Assembly: GCA_009760855.2 (NCBI GenBank)
Contig: WPIO01000144.1
Coordinates: 535,501 to 599,500, forward strand
Reading direction: 5' to 3'
Source: Cristatella mucedo
Lineage: Eukaryota > Bryozoa > Phylactolaemata > Cristatellidae
DNA: 64,000 nt
Of this stretch, positions 1-10,524 are shown piece by piece (position 1 is the stretch's first letter; each line of letters begins with the position of its first letter). Made by a program: the position numbers and the translations under genes. The notes beneath the pieces are model-generated. The model worked only from the letters and a program-made list of their open reading frames with translations, did no database searches and was not told the DNA's origin.

Positions 1-142
1 CCTCGTGTCTGTTACGGTGTAGTTGAGCGAAGCATAAGTCACCTCGGCGCACTCTACGGATGCCTTGAGGAGTGCTGTGTAATCGAAAATCCCTAAAAGT
101 ACATCTTTGGTTTTCTTGGTCACCATTGTTAATCTTTCCTGT

Positions 143-282
143 GTGCCGAGCTGGTTTGGTCTAGCGGTTAAGGTGCTCGCCCCGACCAAGGTCTGACTGA
201 GGTCGTGGGCTCGAGCCCCGAGGCATATGTGAAGCGCCTGAATAGAGATTAAGTTCTCTTGGGGCGCTATATAAATGAGTAT
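143..282 (+). mobile_element. SINE-1 (tRNA-derived, LINE-A-like tail)
   Basis: The head is tRNA-like: a box A TGGTCTAGCGG lies at 157-167 and a box B-like GGGCTCGAGCC at 207-217. The second half (about 230-270) is a hairpin, GCGCC...AGAGATTAAGTTCTCT...GGCGC, matching the 3' end of the LINE at 56.3-59.7 kb. Three further copies lie at 1702, 24012 and 49312. The shared tail implies mobilisation by the LINE-A reverse transcriptase (inference). Confidence 0.8.
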
Positions 283-406
283 TTTTTGTATTTAGAACCT
301 GTGCAAAACGGAGCTACATAGTACAAGATATAATAAGCCCCGAGAGTCAACTAGACATTTATTATATAAAGCATTTCAGATGACCTATACTCCTAAGCTA
401 TTGGAC

Positions 407-616
407 TCAGTCGCGTGTGAGCTGAATGGCTGTGCTTGAAACTCCGTCGCAACCGTCGGTTGGGGAAAGATTCCCTCCAGATAATCTCATGGTGCCGACG
501 CTTGCAGTGACCCGTCTAGTTGCTCTTTCTGATCGCTGCGCCGCCGCCGCCGCCGCTATCGCGGCAAGTTTGTCGCGCGGCTGCTCGCCAAATTCAAGGC
601 TCCGCGCACCCTCCAT
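407..616 (-). CDS. Possible 5' coding exon, unrecognised
   Basis: An open frame of 69 codons begins with ATG in a reasonable context (gactATGG). It runs through an Ala tract (AAIAAAAAAA) and a Ser/Thr-rich stretch to a stop. Composition is GC-rich and unlike the AT-rich surroundings, and a short CT/GA tract lies just upstream at 670-692. No domain is recognised and no strong GTRAG donor is seen, so it may be a first exon or simply an open frame in a GC-rich, promoter-like patch. The overlapping plus-strand frame is also open, which weakens the case. Confidence 0.2.
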   Translation of the reverse strand: MEGARSLEFGEQPRDKLAAIAAAAAAQRSERATRRVTASVGTMRLSGGNLSPTDGCDGVSSTAIQLTRD

Positions 617-1246
617 AGTCGCAAAGAGACGCGAGCGCTGGCGGGCAGAAGTAACTCGCGCAGAAAGACAGACAGTGAGAGAGAGAGAGAGAATCAGAGC
701 TATTTAATAGTTCTTTTGTAAAGCGCTGTAAGAGAACTCGATCTCTTTTAAGGCAAGTCAAACATGCCGCAGGGGATCAAGTCCACGACCTCGGCACTCA
801 TATACACTCGCCTTGACCTTGGTCGAGGCGAGAGCAACCGCTGGGCCAAACCAGAGAGGCGAATGAGAGCATAATTGAGCGCAGTTAGTTTTGCAGATCG
901 AGGGAGTGACGCGCGAACGCTTATCGCGACGCTAAATTTTGCCGCTACGCTCGCACCTCTTTCATCCGTAAAATGGCCTCGTTCAGCGAGGCCTTCGGAG
1001 CTCGCTTTACTCCCGACAGGTGCACGCTTGCTACGTCGATAGCACCGCAGTGATATGGACCGCAAAAATGAGAGTGTTTAGTCAGCTGAACTAATTCATT
1101 TTCTCGCAGTGAAAGTTTGACATCGCAGGATATTTGAGGACAATGACGAGCAGCCGTTGACAGCCTAGCGACGAAGCACTGAGCGACAGCGTTCGCAGTG
1201 ACAGTGCGCCTCGTACGAAGCGTACTTAGCTCGAGCTCCTACTCAC
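617..1246. other. Intergenic or intron, no supported gene
   Basis: GC-moderate sequence with a short AG run at 677-692. A 105-codon open frame on the minus strand (748-1065) is Arg/Ser-rich with no domain or membrane segment. I see nothing else. Confidence 0.5.
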
Positions 1247-1582
1247 ACGAACGTCTTTCAGTGGATGCCCATATCCATCGTGAACTGATGCCGGGGTAGC
1301 AAGAGCCGTCTGTATAGCACCAATATGGAACCATCCGCAGCTTATAGATTTGATTCGATCTGGCTTCGACTGTCAGCGCCAATCGTCTGCCATTACGAAT
1401 ATCTTCCTTCGTCAGGTTCGTGGTCACGAAAGCTCCAGAAGCTGACTCAATCGATATCTTAGCGGGTGAAAGATCACCGCTGAATGTTAGGACGTCAGCG
1501 AAGACAGTAATGTGGTCGCATGTAGCGTTGGCATCCAGTGTTAAGTCCTGTAGACTCGGAAGTGCTGCAATAAGTTCACACT
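1247..1582 (-). CDS. Ectodomain exon of EGF/FTP receptor-like gene (partial)
   Basis: About 112 codons end at a perfect donor (GTGAGT, 1246-1241). The frame is phase 1 at both ends if the exon starts after the AG at 1584-1583. It begins with Cys-Glu-Leu and holds four Cys (CEL, ATCD, YWCY, GSCY), two N-glycosylation sequons (NAT, NLT) and alternating hydrophobic strands typical of a beta-sandwich. No family is recognised with confidence. It follows the EGF-like exon 5800-5648, whose phase 1 end fits. The acceptor is weak, with little pyrimidine tract. The frame hits TGA at 1637-1635, so the stronger acceptor near 1650 cannot be used in this frame. The gene continues beyond the left edge. Confidence 0.55.
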
Positions 1583-1701
1583 CTCTTACAGGCACGGACT
1601 GGCGTGAATTAGCGCAGTTATAGATTCCGCAGGATCACAGGTGAATGCTGCTGATGAAAAGCACAAACACAGCTATTCAAATCTAAAATATGCAAAGGGA
1701 A

Positions 1702-1842
1702 TGCCGCGATGGCTAGGCCTAGTGGTTACTGTGCTCCAACCGACCAAGGCCTCGCTGACGTCATTAAGCTCGAGGCCCGTGACATTTGTGAAGCGCCTGA
1801 ATAGAGATACAGTTCTCTTAGTTAGCTGCATACATTAGTTAT
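1702..1842 (+). mobile_element. SINE-1, diverged copy
   Basis: It aligns over its length with the copy at 143: GATGGCTAGGCCTAGTGGTT head, CCGACCAAGG centre, then GTGAAGCGCCTGAATAGAGAT tail region, with the terminal hairpin decayed after AGTTCTCTTA. Confidence 0.7.
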
Positions 1843-2199
1843 ACATTTTTTGCATAACCGCAATTCCGTCGCCGACTCCAACGGCGACGCACAGCTCAGC
1901 CGCGTCATTTCGAGCTTCATTAGCGGAACCATTATTCAACGTTCTCGAGCAATTCATCTTCTTACTCAGGGTTTTGCTGTTTGAAGCTCTTTCATTAACA
2001 GATGGTTAAAGAGAAAGGAAGCTTTTTCTATGCGATATATCGATTGCTGTCATCACCGTCGCTATCGAAAACCTTTCCAACCAGCTATTTATTTCTGTGT
2101 TGATTCAGGCTCATCATTTTCAGCCGTCCTGCCGAAATAACTCTGTGCAGCCATTCCTTAGAGGTGATCACCTGACTAGGCCTCGCGTTCTCTGTACTA
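1843..2199. other. No feature seen
   Basis: AT-moderate single-copy-looking sequence between a SINE and a LINE-B copy. I see no exon, repeat or regulatory signature. Confidence 0.4.
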
Positions 2200-5100
2200 T
2201 GAGTGTGACTCTATACTTCTGTGTGCATACCGAAAACTACTTAGGCTTTGAATGCAAGATATAAAGCTCCCCAAGGTGACGCCTCTTTGCCTTCTCCGCC
2301 GGATCAGTGAGAACCTGCCTGCATCCTGCGCTCGCCTTATCAAGAGCTCGGCTATCAAACCTATGAGCCGTAGGTTTAAAGCGCTGAATAGTACTCGCTG
2401 CGGTAGCAGCTCACCTGCCGTAGCCCAGCACAAGTTGTCAAGCGTCAAGCGGCGGCCGTTACTAAGGTCCAATTCAAATTTGAAGGGCCCGCGTCCGCCT
2501 GTTCGGATACACGCCGACGTGAATACAAGCCATTTCATCGCCGTCGCCCAGTGGTTAGACAGCCTCTTAAATTCCGCCTACTAAATATCCGTTCGCTAAA
2601 AACCAAGGGGTTACTTAACCGCGATCAGGTGGTCCAGTAGAAGCTAGATGCATTTCTGCTTACCGAGACCTGAATGACGCCGTGTTCCAGTTGCTGTATA
2701 TCTGAGACCACTACACTCGGGTTGTCATTCTATCAGTCGTTGCGTTCTGACAAGGTTCGTGGCGGGGTTGTAAATTGTTGTTCGCGAATCGTTTGGCCAT
2801 AAAATGTGCAGTTTCTCGCATGGGTCATCGTTTGAATCGGTTGCAATCAGGTCTACATCAAAGACAATGCCTATCACTGCCAGGTCCACTCATTTCTTGA
2901 CTGTCTGGAGAATTTTGGTTAGGTCCAACACGTTAATCATGCCACCCACGTCGGTGGCCATACTCTAGATCTCGTGATCACTAAGGATGTCCTCCCCAAC
3001 ATTCTTGCAGTATGCCCAGTCACCCTCTCTGGTCATTGTTCGGTCTCGTTTATTGTTCCTGCTCCCTTGTACGTACAGGGTAATGTCGAACTTGTCAAGT
3101 GACGTAATTTTCAAAGCATTAAGATAGACAAGTTTTTGAAATCTGTTTGTGGTGCAGGTCTTCCTGATCTGCATTCAGACTCAACTAGCAGCCTCGATAC
3201 AATCACCGGTGCAGCGAAATAGAAACACAGAACTATTTCGCTGTATCGGTGATTGTATACGCTCTTGACTGGGATGCTCTCGTTTATTCTGTCCGTGTGC
3301 AGAGTCGTGGAAATTCCTTTTAATTTACAAAATCCCCTAAATATGCGCCAGGTTAAGCGCAGGCTTGAATGTCATTTCAAGAACTCAGGGTCTGATGCAT
3401 ATCTGGTCGATTTCCATGACTTCATTCGAGTTTACACCTGGAAGCTTATAAAACCAGGGCTTGTTTTCACTCGAAAGCTGAACTCTTGCCAGTCAGATCC
3501 TAAACAGATTAATAAGACAGTATACCATTTACTGGCTAATGCTGAGAGATCTGACTTCCCAGATATTAAGGGCTCAGATGAAAAGAATGCAGCCTTTTTT
3601 TCCGAACAAATTTCGCACATTCATGCCTCCATAAAGCCCCCTCCAACTATAGCAATTACTGTATCAGAACCTGTAACCTTCCTTAAAAAGTTTTCCGAGG
3701 TTTCTGCATGCGATGTGGTTACCTTAATAAGGTCTAGCAAAAACATCTCGTCTCCTGAAGACCCAAAATCCTTATATCTGTGGTCTTCACTGTCAGACCA
3801 ACTTAGATCAGCCGGAACCGAGATTCCTAATGCTTCTTTGGGAAAAAGCAGTCGTCCCCAAGTCCTTCAAATCGGCAATCATTAGACATATACTTAAAAG
3901 TCTGGATTAGACACAGAGGTCCTTGCAAAATATCGCCCTGTTTCCCTTCGTCCTTTCTTGTCACAAATTCGTGAAAAAGTTGTTGCTAAGCAGCTTGTTG
4001 AACATATTGAAAAGAATGAATTGTCAGAAACATTTCAATCAGGGTTCAAGAGGCAGCACTCCACTGAAACGGATGTATGCAAAGGTATGCAATCCGTGTC
4101 GTGGGGGGGGGGTCAGGTCTCAAACACGAGAAACGGTAACCTGTGAAGTCCCTCAAGGGTCCCTTGCTGTTCTCTCCATTTATACTCAACCTCTGAGTAC
4201 AAGTAGGTAAGGTCCATGGAATAGGATATCACTTTTATGCTAACGATACTCAGCTGTATTCGTCATTAAAACCGTCGGAAGCAGCTGCAGCAACTGAAAA
4301 AAAACTGAATGCTTGCCTTGCCGACATTCGTTCCTAGATGTCGGAAAACTTCTTGAAACTGAGTGACAATAAAACTGAGCTGCTGCTCAGAGGTAAGCGT
4401 GTGGCTGGATCAAAAGGCTTTGCACTTCTAATATGTGATGCTATTGTGCAACCATCACCACGTGCTCGAAATTTGGGTGTCGTTTTCGACAGGTGCCTAA
4501 ATTTTAAAAGCTTCAATCCAGAAGACTGCTTCTACAGACAGCCATCACGTCCGATCCCTATCAAAGAAAAGGAGCTGTCTTCTACAGTGGCTTGCAAAAA
4601 AATTTACCAGCTCCTTAGTTCTGTCTCGGCTTTATTATTGTAATTCCATTTTGGCTAGGCTACCAAAGAAAGCAACTAGACCACTGCAGCTGACTGTGAA
4701 TGTGGCAGCAAGGCTAGTTTTCAAGTCCCAGAGGTTTGAGCACGTGTCTCATGTGCTAAAAGAGCTAGGGTGGGTGCCGGTTGAGCAAAAGATACAGAGA
4801 GAAGTTCTTATGCTGACCCACAAGGCCCGCCACGGCTTGGCTCCTTGCTACCTAGCTGGACTGCTGCACCAGTTCCAGCCACTTCACGCCCTCAGGCCCT
4901 ATGTGGACAATATATTTGCTGTTCCATTCCTGCGGTTAAAGACCGTTGGCGACGAAAGCTATAGCTCTGCAGGTCCTTGACTATGGAGCTCGCTTCCACA
5001 ATTATTACCCGACGAAAAAACTACTCTCCTGCTGCCGAATATGGCTCATCCTTTTCAGCGGTCCTGAGCTGCTACTTCCGTGCTACTCACTTCCTCAACT

Positions 5101-5282
5101 GCTCTCCCGACTCTGCTGTGCTTCCCACTTTCTCTTTGCTGTGTGAGAAGAAGTCTCTTGGGTATCAAATGCGCACCGAAGGCCGCTTAGGCTGTGAGTG
5201 TTCTATACAAAACTCTCCTGAGTAGCACCCACATAGCCTTTATGACTTTGTGGAGTTGTAGACGGAGATAAATTACACTGCA
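2200..5282 (+). mobile_element. LINE-B (L2/CR1-type), degenerate near full-length copy
   Basis: This is a broken non-LTR retrotransposon read across several frames. Around 2580-2680 there is an endonuclease-like start (NIRSLKTKG, LLTET). From about 3250 to 3880 comes the endonuclease/RT linker. At 3958-4080 are RT motifs FQSGF and an HSTET-like block, then VPQGS near 4150, FYANDTQLY in place of FYADDTQLY near 4235, SENFLKL at 4340, and the C-terminal thumb at 4651-4980 (KARHGLAPCYLA, FLRLKTVGD). The 3' end carries TTTATGACTTTGTGGAGTT and an inverted CTCCGTC motif shared with LINE-B copies at 15110, 27000, 31238 and 54371. Stops and frameshifts are frequent, so it is not active. Confidence 0.85.
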
Positions 5283-5647
5283 GTCTATTTTTGGTGACAC
5301 TTTGCGCGGCGTTGCGCAGTTATCAACGACGATGCGCGTACATATCTAAACGATCGCTGAAAACTAATCGTTGAGGAATTGCTTTTTAATGCAACAGCTG
5401 AGCTTGTGGTTTCCGAAATGAGAACCAACTTACGAGACGAGATAAATAAGCAATATATTCGTCTAAAGGCCATCAGCCGATACTGTCGGATGTAACTTTA
5501 AAACCAATTCTATCGCAGAGACACCATGCCAACGGTTATCAAGCTAATTGCTTTGCATATCAGAGGCCTCTTAGAGCACGCACGACGTACTGTGGCATCT
5601 GTGTGTATCAGTAAAATGCGTGTCGCATTCGTCGAGCGGTCACTTAC

Positions 5648-5800
5648 TCAGCCAGCACTCTGGCGGCAAATATCTGCGGTCGGGACAGGTTTGATACTTG
5701 CAGTCGTCAAACTGGCCACAAGTGCCTCCATAGTTGCTGCACTCCCTCGTCCGACAGGACCGCAAAAGACATCCCGGTCCAGTAGTGCCTTGAGGACAGC
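5648..5800 (-). CDS. EGF-like Cys-rich exon of EGF/FTP receptor-like gene
   Basis: This 153 bp exon is flanked by a good acceptor (GTGTTCTGTAG, just above 5800) and a perfect donor (GTAAGTG, 5647-5641). It is phase 1 at both ends, with 51 codons. It starts CPQGTTGPGC, continues through SCRTRECSNYGGTCGQ to DDCKYQTCPDRR, and ends near PPECW, giving nine Cys. The CxxGxxGxxC start is typical of EGF-like modules that follow an FTP domain in invertebrate surface proteins. The preceding FTP exon ends in phase 1 with C, making the junction codon CGC (Arg). A decayed paralogue lies at 8007-7866. Confidence 0.8.
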   Translation of the reverse strand, partial: AVLKALLDRDVFCGPVGRGSAATMEALVASLTTASIKPVPTADICRQSAG

Positions 5801-6230
5801 CTACAGAACACTGCATATTGTCTTGTAGATTTCCCAGCCGGATATGCCAGCAAGTAACATGGCTAAGATGGAAGAGGTCATGTATTATTGAATTTTGTCA
5901 AAGGACCACCACGTCAAAGATACACTTGCAAGTCACAGTAGCAAAAAGTAATGCAATATCAGGCAATCAAAGTCGGAATGTGGTAGCCGTGTTGCGCATA
6001 TCTGACACTGAAAGCATCGCTCAAATAATTATGATGTAAGAGACAAACATAACCTTGGTAAATTTAATGACACGCCAAGAGCAGAGAATTTAATCGATTG
6101 TAAAAGTCCATGATCAAGCTTTTCTTCACCTCAAACTTGAAGCATTTACTTGTGCCATTATATTTTAATTTAAATTCAAAAATGGTAGGTAGCGAGAGAG
6201 ATGTCGTGGGACGAGTTTTAGGAGAGAAAG
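5801..6230. other. Intron sequence, no feature seen
   Basis: AT-rich sequence upstream of the EGF-like exon. No repeat or open frame of note before the AG microsatellite. Confidence 0.4.
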
Positions 6231-6234
6231 ACTC

Positions 6235-6238
6235 AGAG

Positions 6239-6289
<51 letters not shown>

Positions 6290-6320
6290 GAGAGGAGAGA
6301 GAGAGAGAGAGAGAGAAAGA
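6235..6320. repeat. (AG)n microsatellite
   Basis: Near-pure AG dinucleotide run with few interruptions. It directly abuts the AAT tail of a minus-strand LINE-A fragment. Confidence 0.95.
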
Positions 6321-6329
6321 GAGGGAACG

Positions 6330-6660
6330 TAATAATAATAATAATAATAATGCAATTGATAAAGCGCCCTCGGAAAACCCAGTCCCTTTATAGGTGCTTT
6401 ACATTTGCTGCAAAAGAAACAAGGTCGAAAGGTGAATGGTATCATGCTTGATATACAATGCGAATAACATGGCTATGGCTGACATGCACAGGGTCAGCAT
6501 GCAAGTGCCGTTAGTGGCTGCATGCACAGTGTCAGCACGCATAGACACACAAAGCACATATCACAGAAACCAAATAAACGTTGCAATCAATAAGTGCGTT
6601 TTTAACTTCTTTTTAAATGTGGGCAAGTCAGGGAAGTCGTGACACAAGTCGAACGGAAGT
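6330..6660 (-). mobile_element. LINE-A 3' end fragment
   Basis: It starts with (AAT)n, then the hairpin AAAGCGCCCTC...AGGTGCTTTACATTTGCTGC, then the 3' UTR landmarks CAGGGTCAGCATGCAA and AGTGTCAGCACGCAT. It ends in the last RT codons (AAATGTGGGCAAGTCAGG). The orientation is antisense to the element at 56.3 kb. Confidence 0.9.
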
Positions 6661-6667
6661 CGAAAGT

Positions 6668-6737
6668 GAGAGGGAGAAAGAGAGATATAGATAGGGAGAG
6701 AGAGAGAGAGAGGAGAGAGAGAACGATAGAGAGAGAG

Positions 6738-6808
<71 letters not shown>

Positions 6809-6842
6809 AAGACAGAGAGAGGGGGAAAGAGAAAGATAGAGC
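6668..6842. repeat. (AG)n-rich microsatellite
   Basis: Interrupted AG/GA tract, purest at 6741-6804. With the tract at 6235 it brackets a LINE-A fragment. Open frames here (poly Arg-Glu or Leu-Ser) are artefacts. Confidence 0.95.
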
Positions 6843-7079
6843 AAGCGGGATATCAATAGGGAGACTTAAAGAGAGCTGGAAGAGATACATTTCAGGCGTA
6901 GAGGACACACAAAGATTGACGACAGATTGAAAGAGAGATTGAAAGAATTGAGGTAGACAAAGAGAACGAGAATAAAAAGTTAAAATAATAATAATAGATT
7001 CGTCTAGAGCCCACGGAGAACTGATTATATTTGTATGCACTTTACAGATGCTATGCACTAAGCATGAACAATAAGCGGT

Positions 7080-7215
7080 TTAGCTTTAATAATAATATAA
7101 AAATAATTCACTTGATAAAGCGCCCTCAGAGAACTTAATCTCTCTCTAGGCGCTTTATATTTGCTGTAAAGTGAAATGCAAGCAAAGGCTGAATGAAAGG
7201 GTCAATGGGAACGCA
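7080..7215 (-). mobile_element. LINE-A 3' tail fragment
   Basis: (AAT)-type tail at about 7085-7105, followed by GATAAAGCGCCCTCAGAGAA and the complementary half AGGCGCTTTATATTTGCTG. Confidence 0.85.
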
Positions 7216-7865
7216 CGGATTGGCATCAATTGGCGTAAGTTCATATAATAGGTAGTGCTGATTCGGAAACTAAGTTGGCAATCATTATCTTTTTGTTCGA
7301 GCTGCACTGGTACAGTGGAGCCACTGCCATTGCCCCACGGCCTTCTGACTGCATTTTGTTGTTGCAGACATGTTTATGTGTATATATGGATCACTTCATG
7401 ATAGCGCAACGGATTCATGCCTAATTAGTGTGTCAAAATTTGAGTACTGGACTATTTTCATCGGCAGGCCCTAAAGAGTTTGCTGAAGTCGCTGTATACC
7501 CATTTGAATGAGTATTCCAGCTTTTCGATAAGTACAGCAAGTTCGTGTTATTCGTCCTATTTCTAGCAGATCTTCACTGCCTGCCCATCGAGCTGCGCAT
7601 TCAGTTGTAGACATGGTGCAGCGATTAGTTCCCTTCTTTCTTAGCTAGCTTGGCTACAGGCTACCAGCTGGTTTTGTGCCGCAGGTTCTTTTGATCTCCA
7701 CCAGCGAACCTTTTCGGTCAGCTGCCTAAGACTCAAAAATAGGCAAAGTAATGAGCCGCTTACAGAGGGAAGGAGAGAAAAGGAGAAAAGAGAGTAGGAG
7801 AGAAGGATTAAGGATCCAAGATTGAGGAGGAAAAACAGAAAGGAGAGACTTTGCATTTCTTTTAC
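7216..7865. other. Intron sequence
   Basis: Single-copy-looking sequence with a purine-rich patch at 7765-7850 (GGAGAGAAAAGGAGAAAAGA). No exon or transposon is recognised. Confidence 0.4.
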
Positions 7866-8007
7866 GGATAGCTACGAGTAAAGACCGGTCGGAGCGGGCT
7901 GGAAACCTGCAGCCGCCAGTCTGGCCGCACGGGCCTCCATAGTCTTTAAAATTCTTCGTCCAACAGGATCGCAAAAGACTTTTCGGCCAAGTGGCGCTCG
8001 GGACAAC
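7866..8007 (-). pseudogene. Decayed EGF-like exon
   Basis: Clearly homologous at the nucleotide level to the exon 5800-5648: shared TCTTTTGCG-TCCTGT-GGACGA, then ACTATGGAGGC and TG(C/T)GGCCAG. An AG acceptor is kept (8009-8008). About two bases are missing before TCTTTTGCG, so the frame is shifted. One of the later Cys codons (TGT to CGC) is lost and the region is about 11 bases short. The donor has become GTAAAAG. It probably is a tandem exon duplicate that is no longer used; splicing around it would keep the frame. Confidence 0.7.
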
Positions 8008-8353
8008 CTAAACTAAATCACGATTGCTTAGTTCGATTAAGACAAAAATTGTTGGACGCAAGTAGGCCAACCTTTTCCCCACACGGTAAGCTCTCCCTAG
8101 AGATACTTCGCAGACATCTACATTTATGGCGACATCTATATCTACATTTATGGCTTTTCGACGGTTAGCGCATTGCATTTACCGTGCAAAGCTGACTAAG
8201 TTTGATCTCACAAGAATACTGTGATTTATTATTTTTATTTTGGTTGTGCCGAATTTACCTAAGCGAGGCTAATTTTTTTTAGCCAAAGCAAGTGAATTCG
8301 AGATAAATATATATTGTTACATAAATAAGCTTAAATAGTCTCGGATGGCTTAC

Positions 8354-8587
8354 GTAGAGCAGCGTATCCGTATACGATGACCTCGCAAAGAGTCAAAACG
8401 TTGTTTGATGAGCGTAACCGACGCACGCCCACTCTGTTTACGACCGCGAGTCTTCGGAAGCAGTTGTAGCTGCTCTGAAGAGCAGGCCTTATGACTTGGT
8501 CGGCACACAATACCCAAGTACTCAGACTGGTGTCGTCTTCACTGCTAGCATGAATGATATTGAAGTTCTCCAGTAGAAAGGCGGTAT
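8354..8587 (-). CDS. FTP (fucolectin-type) domain, second half
   Basis: This 234 bp exon is phase 1 to 1, with acceptor CACTGTTTTAG just above 8587 and donor GTAAGC at 8353-8348. Joined to the exon 10524-10294, the split codon G|AT gives Asp, followed by TAFLLENFNII. Further hallmarks of the C-terminal half of the FTP/eel-fucolectin fold are WVLCAD, a second Cys in SSYNCF, RRLAVV and the closing strand LTLCEVIVYGY. The fucose-binding signature HX24RXDX4(R/K) of F-type lectins is not apparent, so lectin activity is doubtful; these modules often serve as adhesion or scaffold domains in EGF-rich receptors. Confidence 0.85.
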
Positions 8588-8679
8588 CTAAAACAGTGTT
8601 CGCTAAAGGATACCAAAAATCTGTAGGGTTACTGAGCACCAACGATGTCAAATTGATGGGCAATCATATCTCGATAAGT

Positions 8680-9400
8680 ATAATAATATTAATATTGCAC
8701 TAGATAAAGCGCCCCCAGAGAACTCAATCTCTCCCTGGGCGCTTTACATTTGCTGCAAAGGAAAACGCAATTGAATGATGAGTAATATCATGCTTAATAA
8801 ACAATATGAATGGTTAGGGGTGACACACACAGAGTCAGCATGCAAATGTGGTTAGTGGCAGCATTCAGAGTGTCAGCACGCATGAGCACATTAAGGACGA
8901 ATCACAGGGATCCACTAAATGCTGTCCTAAATAGGTGTGTTTTGAAGTTCGTTTTAAATGCGGTCAAGTCAGTGGATGTTCTGACACAAGTCGGGAGTGA
9001 GTTCCACGCTTTGGGAGCACGGTCTCCAAAGGATTTGAGGTTTGTACAAGGTATTGGTAAACTGTTGGATTCCGATAAGCGGGTGGTACGATGGTGGAGG
9101 AGTAGATCTAATCTAAGCCATGTGGAGGAGTAGATCTGAGAGATAGGTTGGAGCCAAAGAATGAAGTGACCTAGAAGTGAGCGACAAAACCTTGAATTCG
9201 ATCCATTGCTAAACTGATAGCCATTGCAGGTCGGCGAGAAGTGGTGTGATGTGATTGCAGTTCGGCGAGAAGTGGTGTGATTTGTCAACTGCGACGCTCG
9301 CGACAGACACGCCTAGCTGTGGAGTTTTGCACGAGCTGTAATCGCCTGACTGCACATGCTGGTAGGCCAGCAAGCAGCGTCTACTTTTCTGATTACGTCA
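8680..9400 (-). mobile_element. LINE-A 3' fragment, with internal 31 bp tandem duplication
   Basis: From the tail (AATATT, GATAAAGCGCCC at about 8703) through the 3' UTR into the RT C-terminus. The minus strand encodes LLGHFILWLQPI and DRAPKAWNSLPTCVRT, matching the thumb region of the element at 58.3-59.5 kb. A 31 bp segment around CGGCGAGAAGTGGTGTGAT is repeated in tandem at 9223-9283. Confidence 0.9.
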
Positions 9401-10293
9401 CGACTTTTTTGTAAATTTGCGAAGAGAAATGGGACAAGTAAGTGATCATAATCAGCTATCTCAATCATGATCAGAACGTAAAATGTTCACAAAAATAGTT
9501 AAGCATGATAAGTTATCTTTTATAAATTAGATACCCGATGACAGAGGAGAGTGAACCAATAAATCTACACTCTGAATTAGGAAGGAGATGCGCTTAAACA
9601 CAAAAATCGGTGCTGAACTACTAAGCTGAGGTAAGTTTATGCAGCGCTTTCAGCTAACCCTCTAGAGACAAAAAAAGAATGCTTTCCGAGGTGTAATACG
9701 TATTGGGCTCTGTTAAATTAGGCGGTAAAAGTCCGTGCATGCATGCGAGAATGCACGCATTTTTGCATCTTTGACTTCAAAGCTCCCATAGATATTATTA
9801 TACTGTAGCCAAATGATATTCTTGTGATGAACTTGCTATTCGACAGCCTCTTGAGAAATACACCAAGGTCAGCTTGATCAAATTCCGCTGTACTCATTTA
9901 TGGATAATCAAATAATAATAATGTCAATATATTATACATGTATTATTTTAGGATGTATATAACAAGATACAACATTAATAATTCTACACGTACGTACGTA
10001 TTTGTGAATGGAAGACATTTATCAGTTGTAGACGAAAAAATCTGACCAGCAGAAAGATTAGGCAGGTGTAACAGGTGCTGCTGAAATCCAGAGCGACCTA
10101 AGCGGACAGTCCGCACTAATTGTAGCCTACACATATCCTACAAAGAGGCAGCAGTAGCGGAGCTAAAAAGACATTTAAAGTGTCACATCAACAGCAGTTG
10201 GTGGTTAACGAATTTAAGTGATTAAAAACATAAAAAATAGCATAAAAACAGCATAAAACGTGCATAAAAACTAGCCGCTCGCGCGCACCTTAC
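9401..10293. other. AT-rich intron within the FTP domain
   Basis: Holds a short imperfect palindromic run GTGCATGCATGCGAGAATGCA near 9735 and AT-rich sequence. No coding signal. Confidence 0.4.
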
Positions 10294-10524
10294 CGTTACT
10301 GAGACTGGTTACTATGGTGACGTTGAGTAGCACAAACTGCTCAACGGGGTCGAGGATGACGTACCACCAAGCTTCTTTAGAGCCGGGCTCGGTGCGGGCG
10401 CATGACCAGTAGCTGCCATTCCCTGACGTCTGCCCATCTACTGCCATTGCAGCACCACTGTCCAGGCCGTCCACGCCTGAGTAGGTGCTGCTCTGATATG
10501 CTTTCTTTCCAAGCGCTATATTGC
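10294..10524 (-). CDS. FTP (fucolectin-type) domain, first half
   Basis: This 231 bp exon has phase 1 at both ends, acceptor ATTCGTAATAG just above 10524 and donor GTAAGG at 10293-10288. The start NIALGKKAYQSSTYSG is the canonical N-terminal strand of FTP domains. AAMAVDGQTSG, YWSCARTE and AWWYVILDP follow, then the VLLNVTIVTS strand. The EGF exon 12186-12067 ends ATT G; with this exon's GC it gives Gly, producing the typical CQIG-NIALGK junction. FTP modules are extracellular galactose-binding-like beta sandwiches. Confidence 0.9.

Noticed and set aside
143-230. tRNA genes at SINE heads (also 16103, 27880, 49400, 60833)
   Set aside because: Internal promoter boxes are present, but no complete cloverleaf with a paired acceptor stem is evident and each is fused to a SINE body.
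748-1065. 105-codon minus frame as a downstream exon of the receptor gene
   Set aside because: No membrane segment or Cys pattern, Arg/Ser-rich composition and no clear acceptor.
6233-6856. Several open frames of Arg-Glu or Leu-Ser repeats
   Set aside because: They are translations of the AG microsatellites and have no coding significance.
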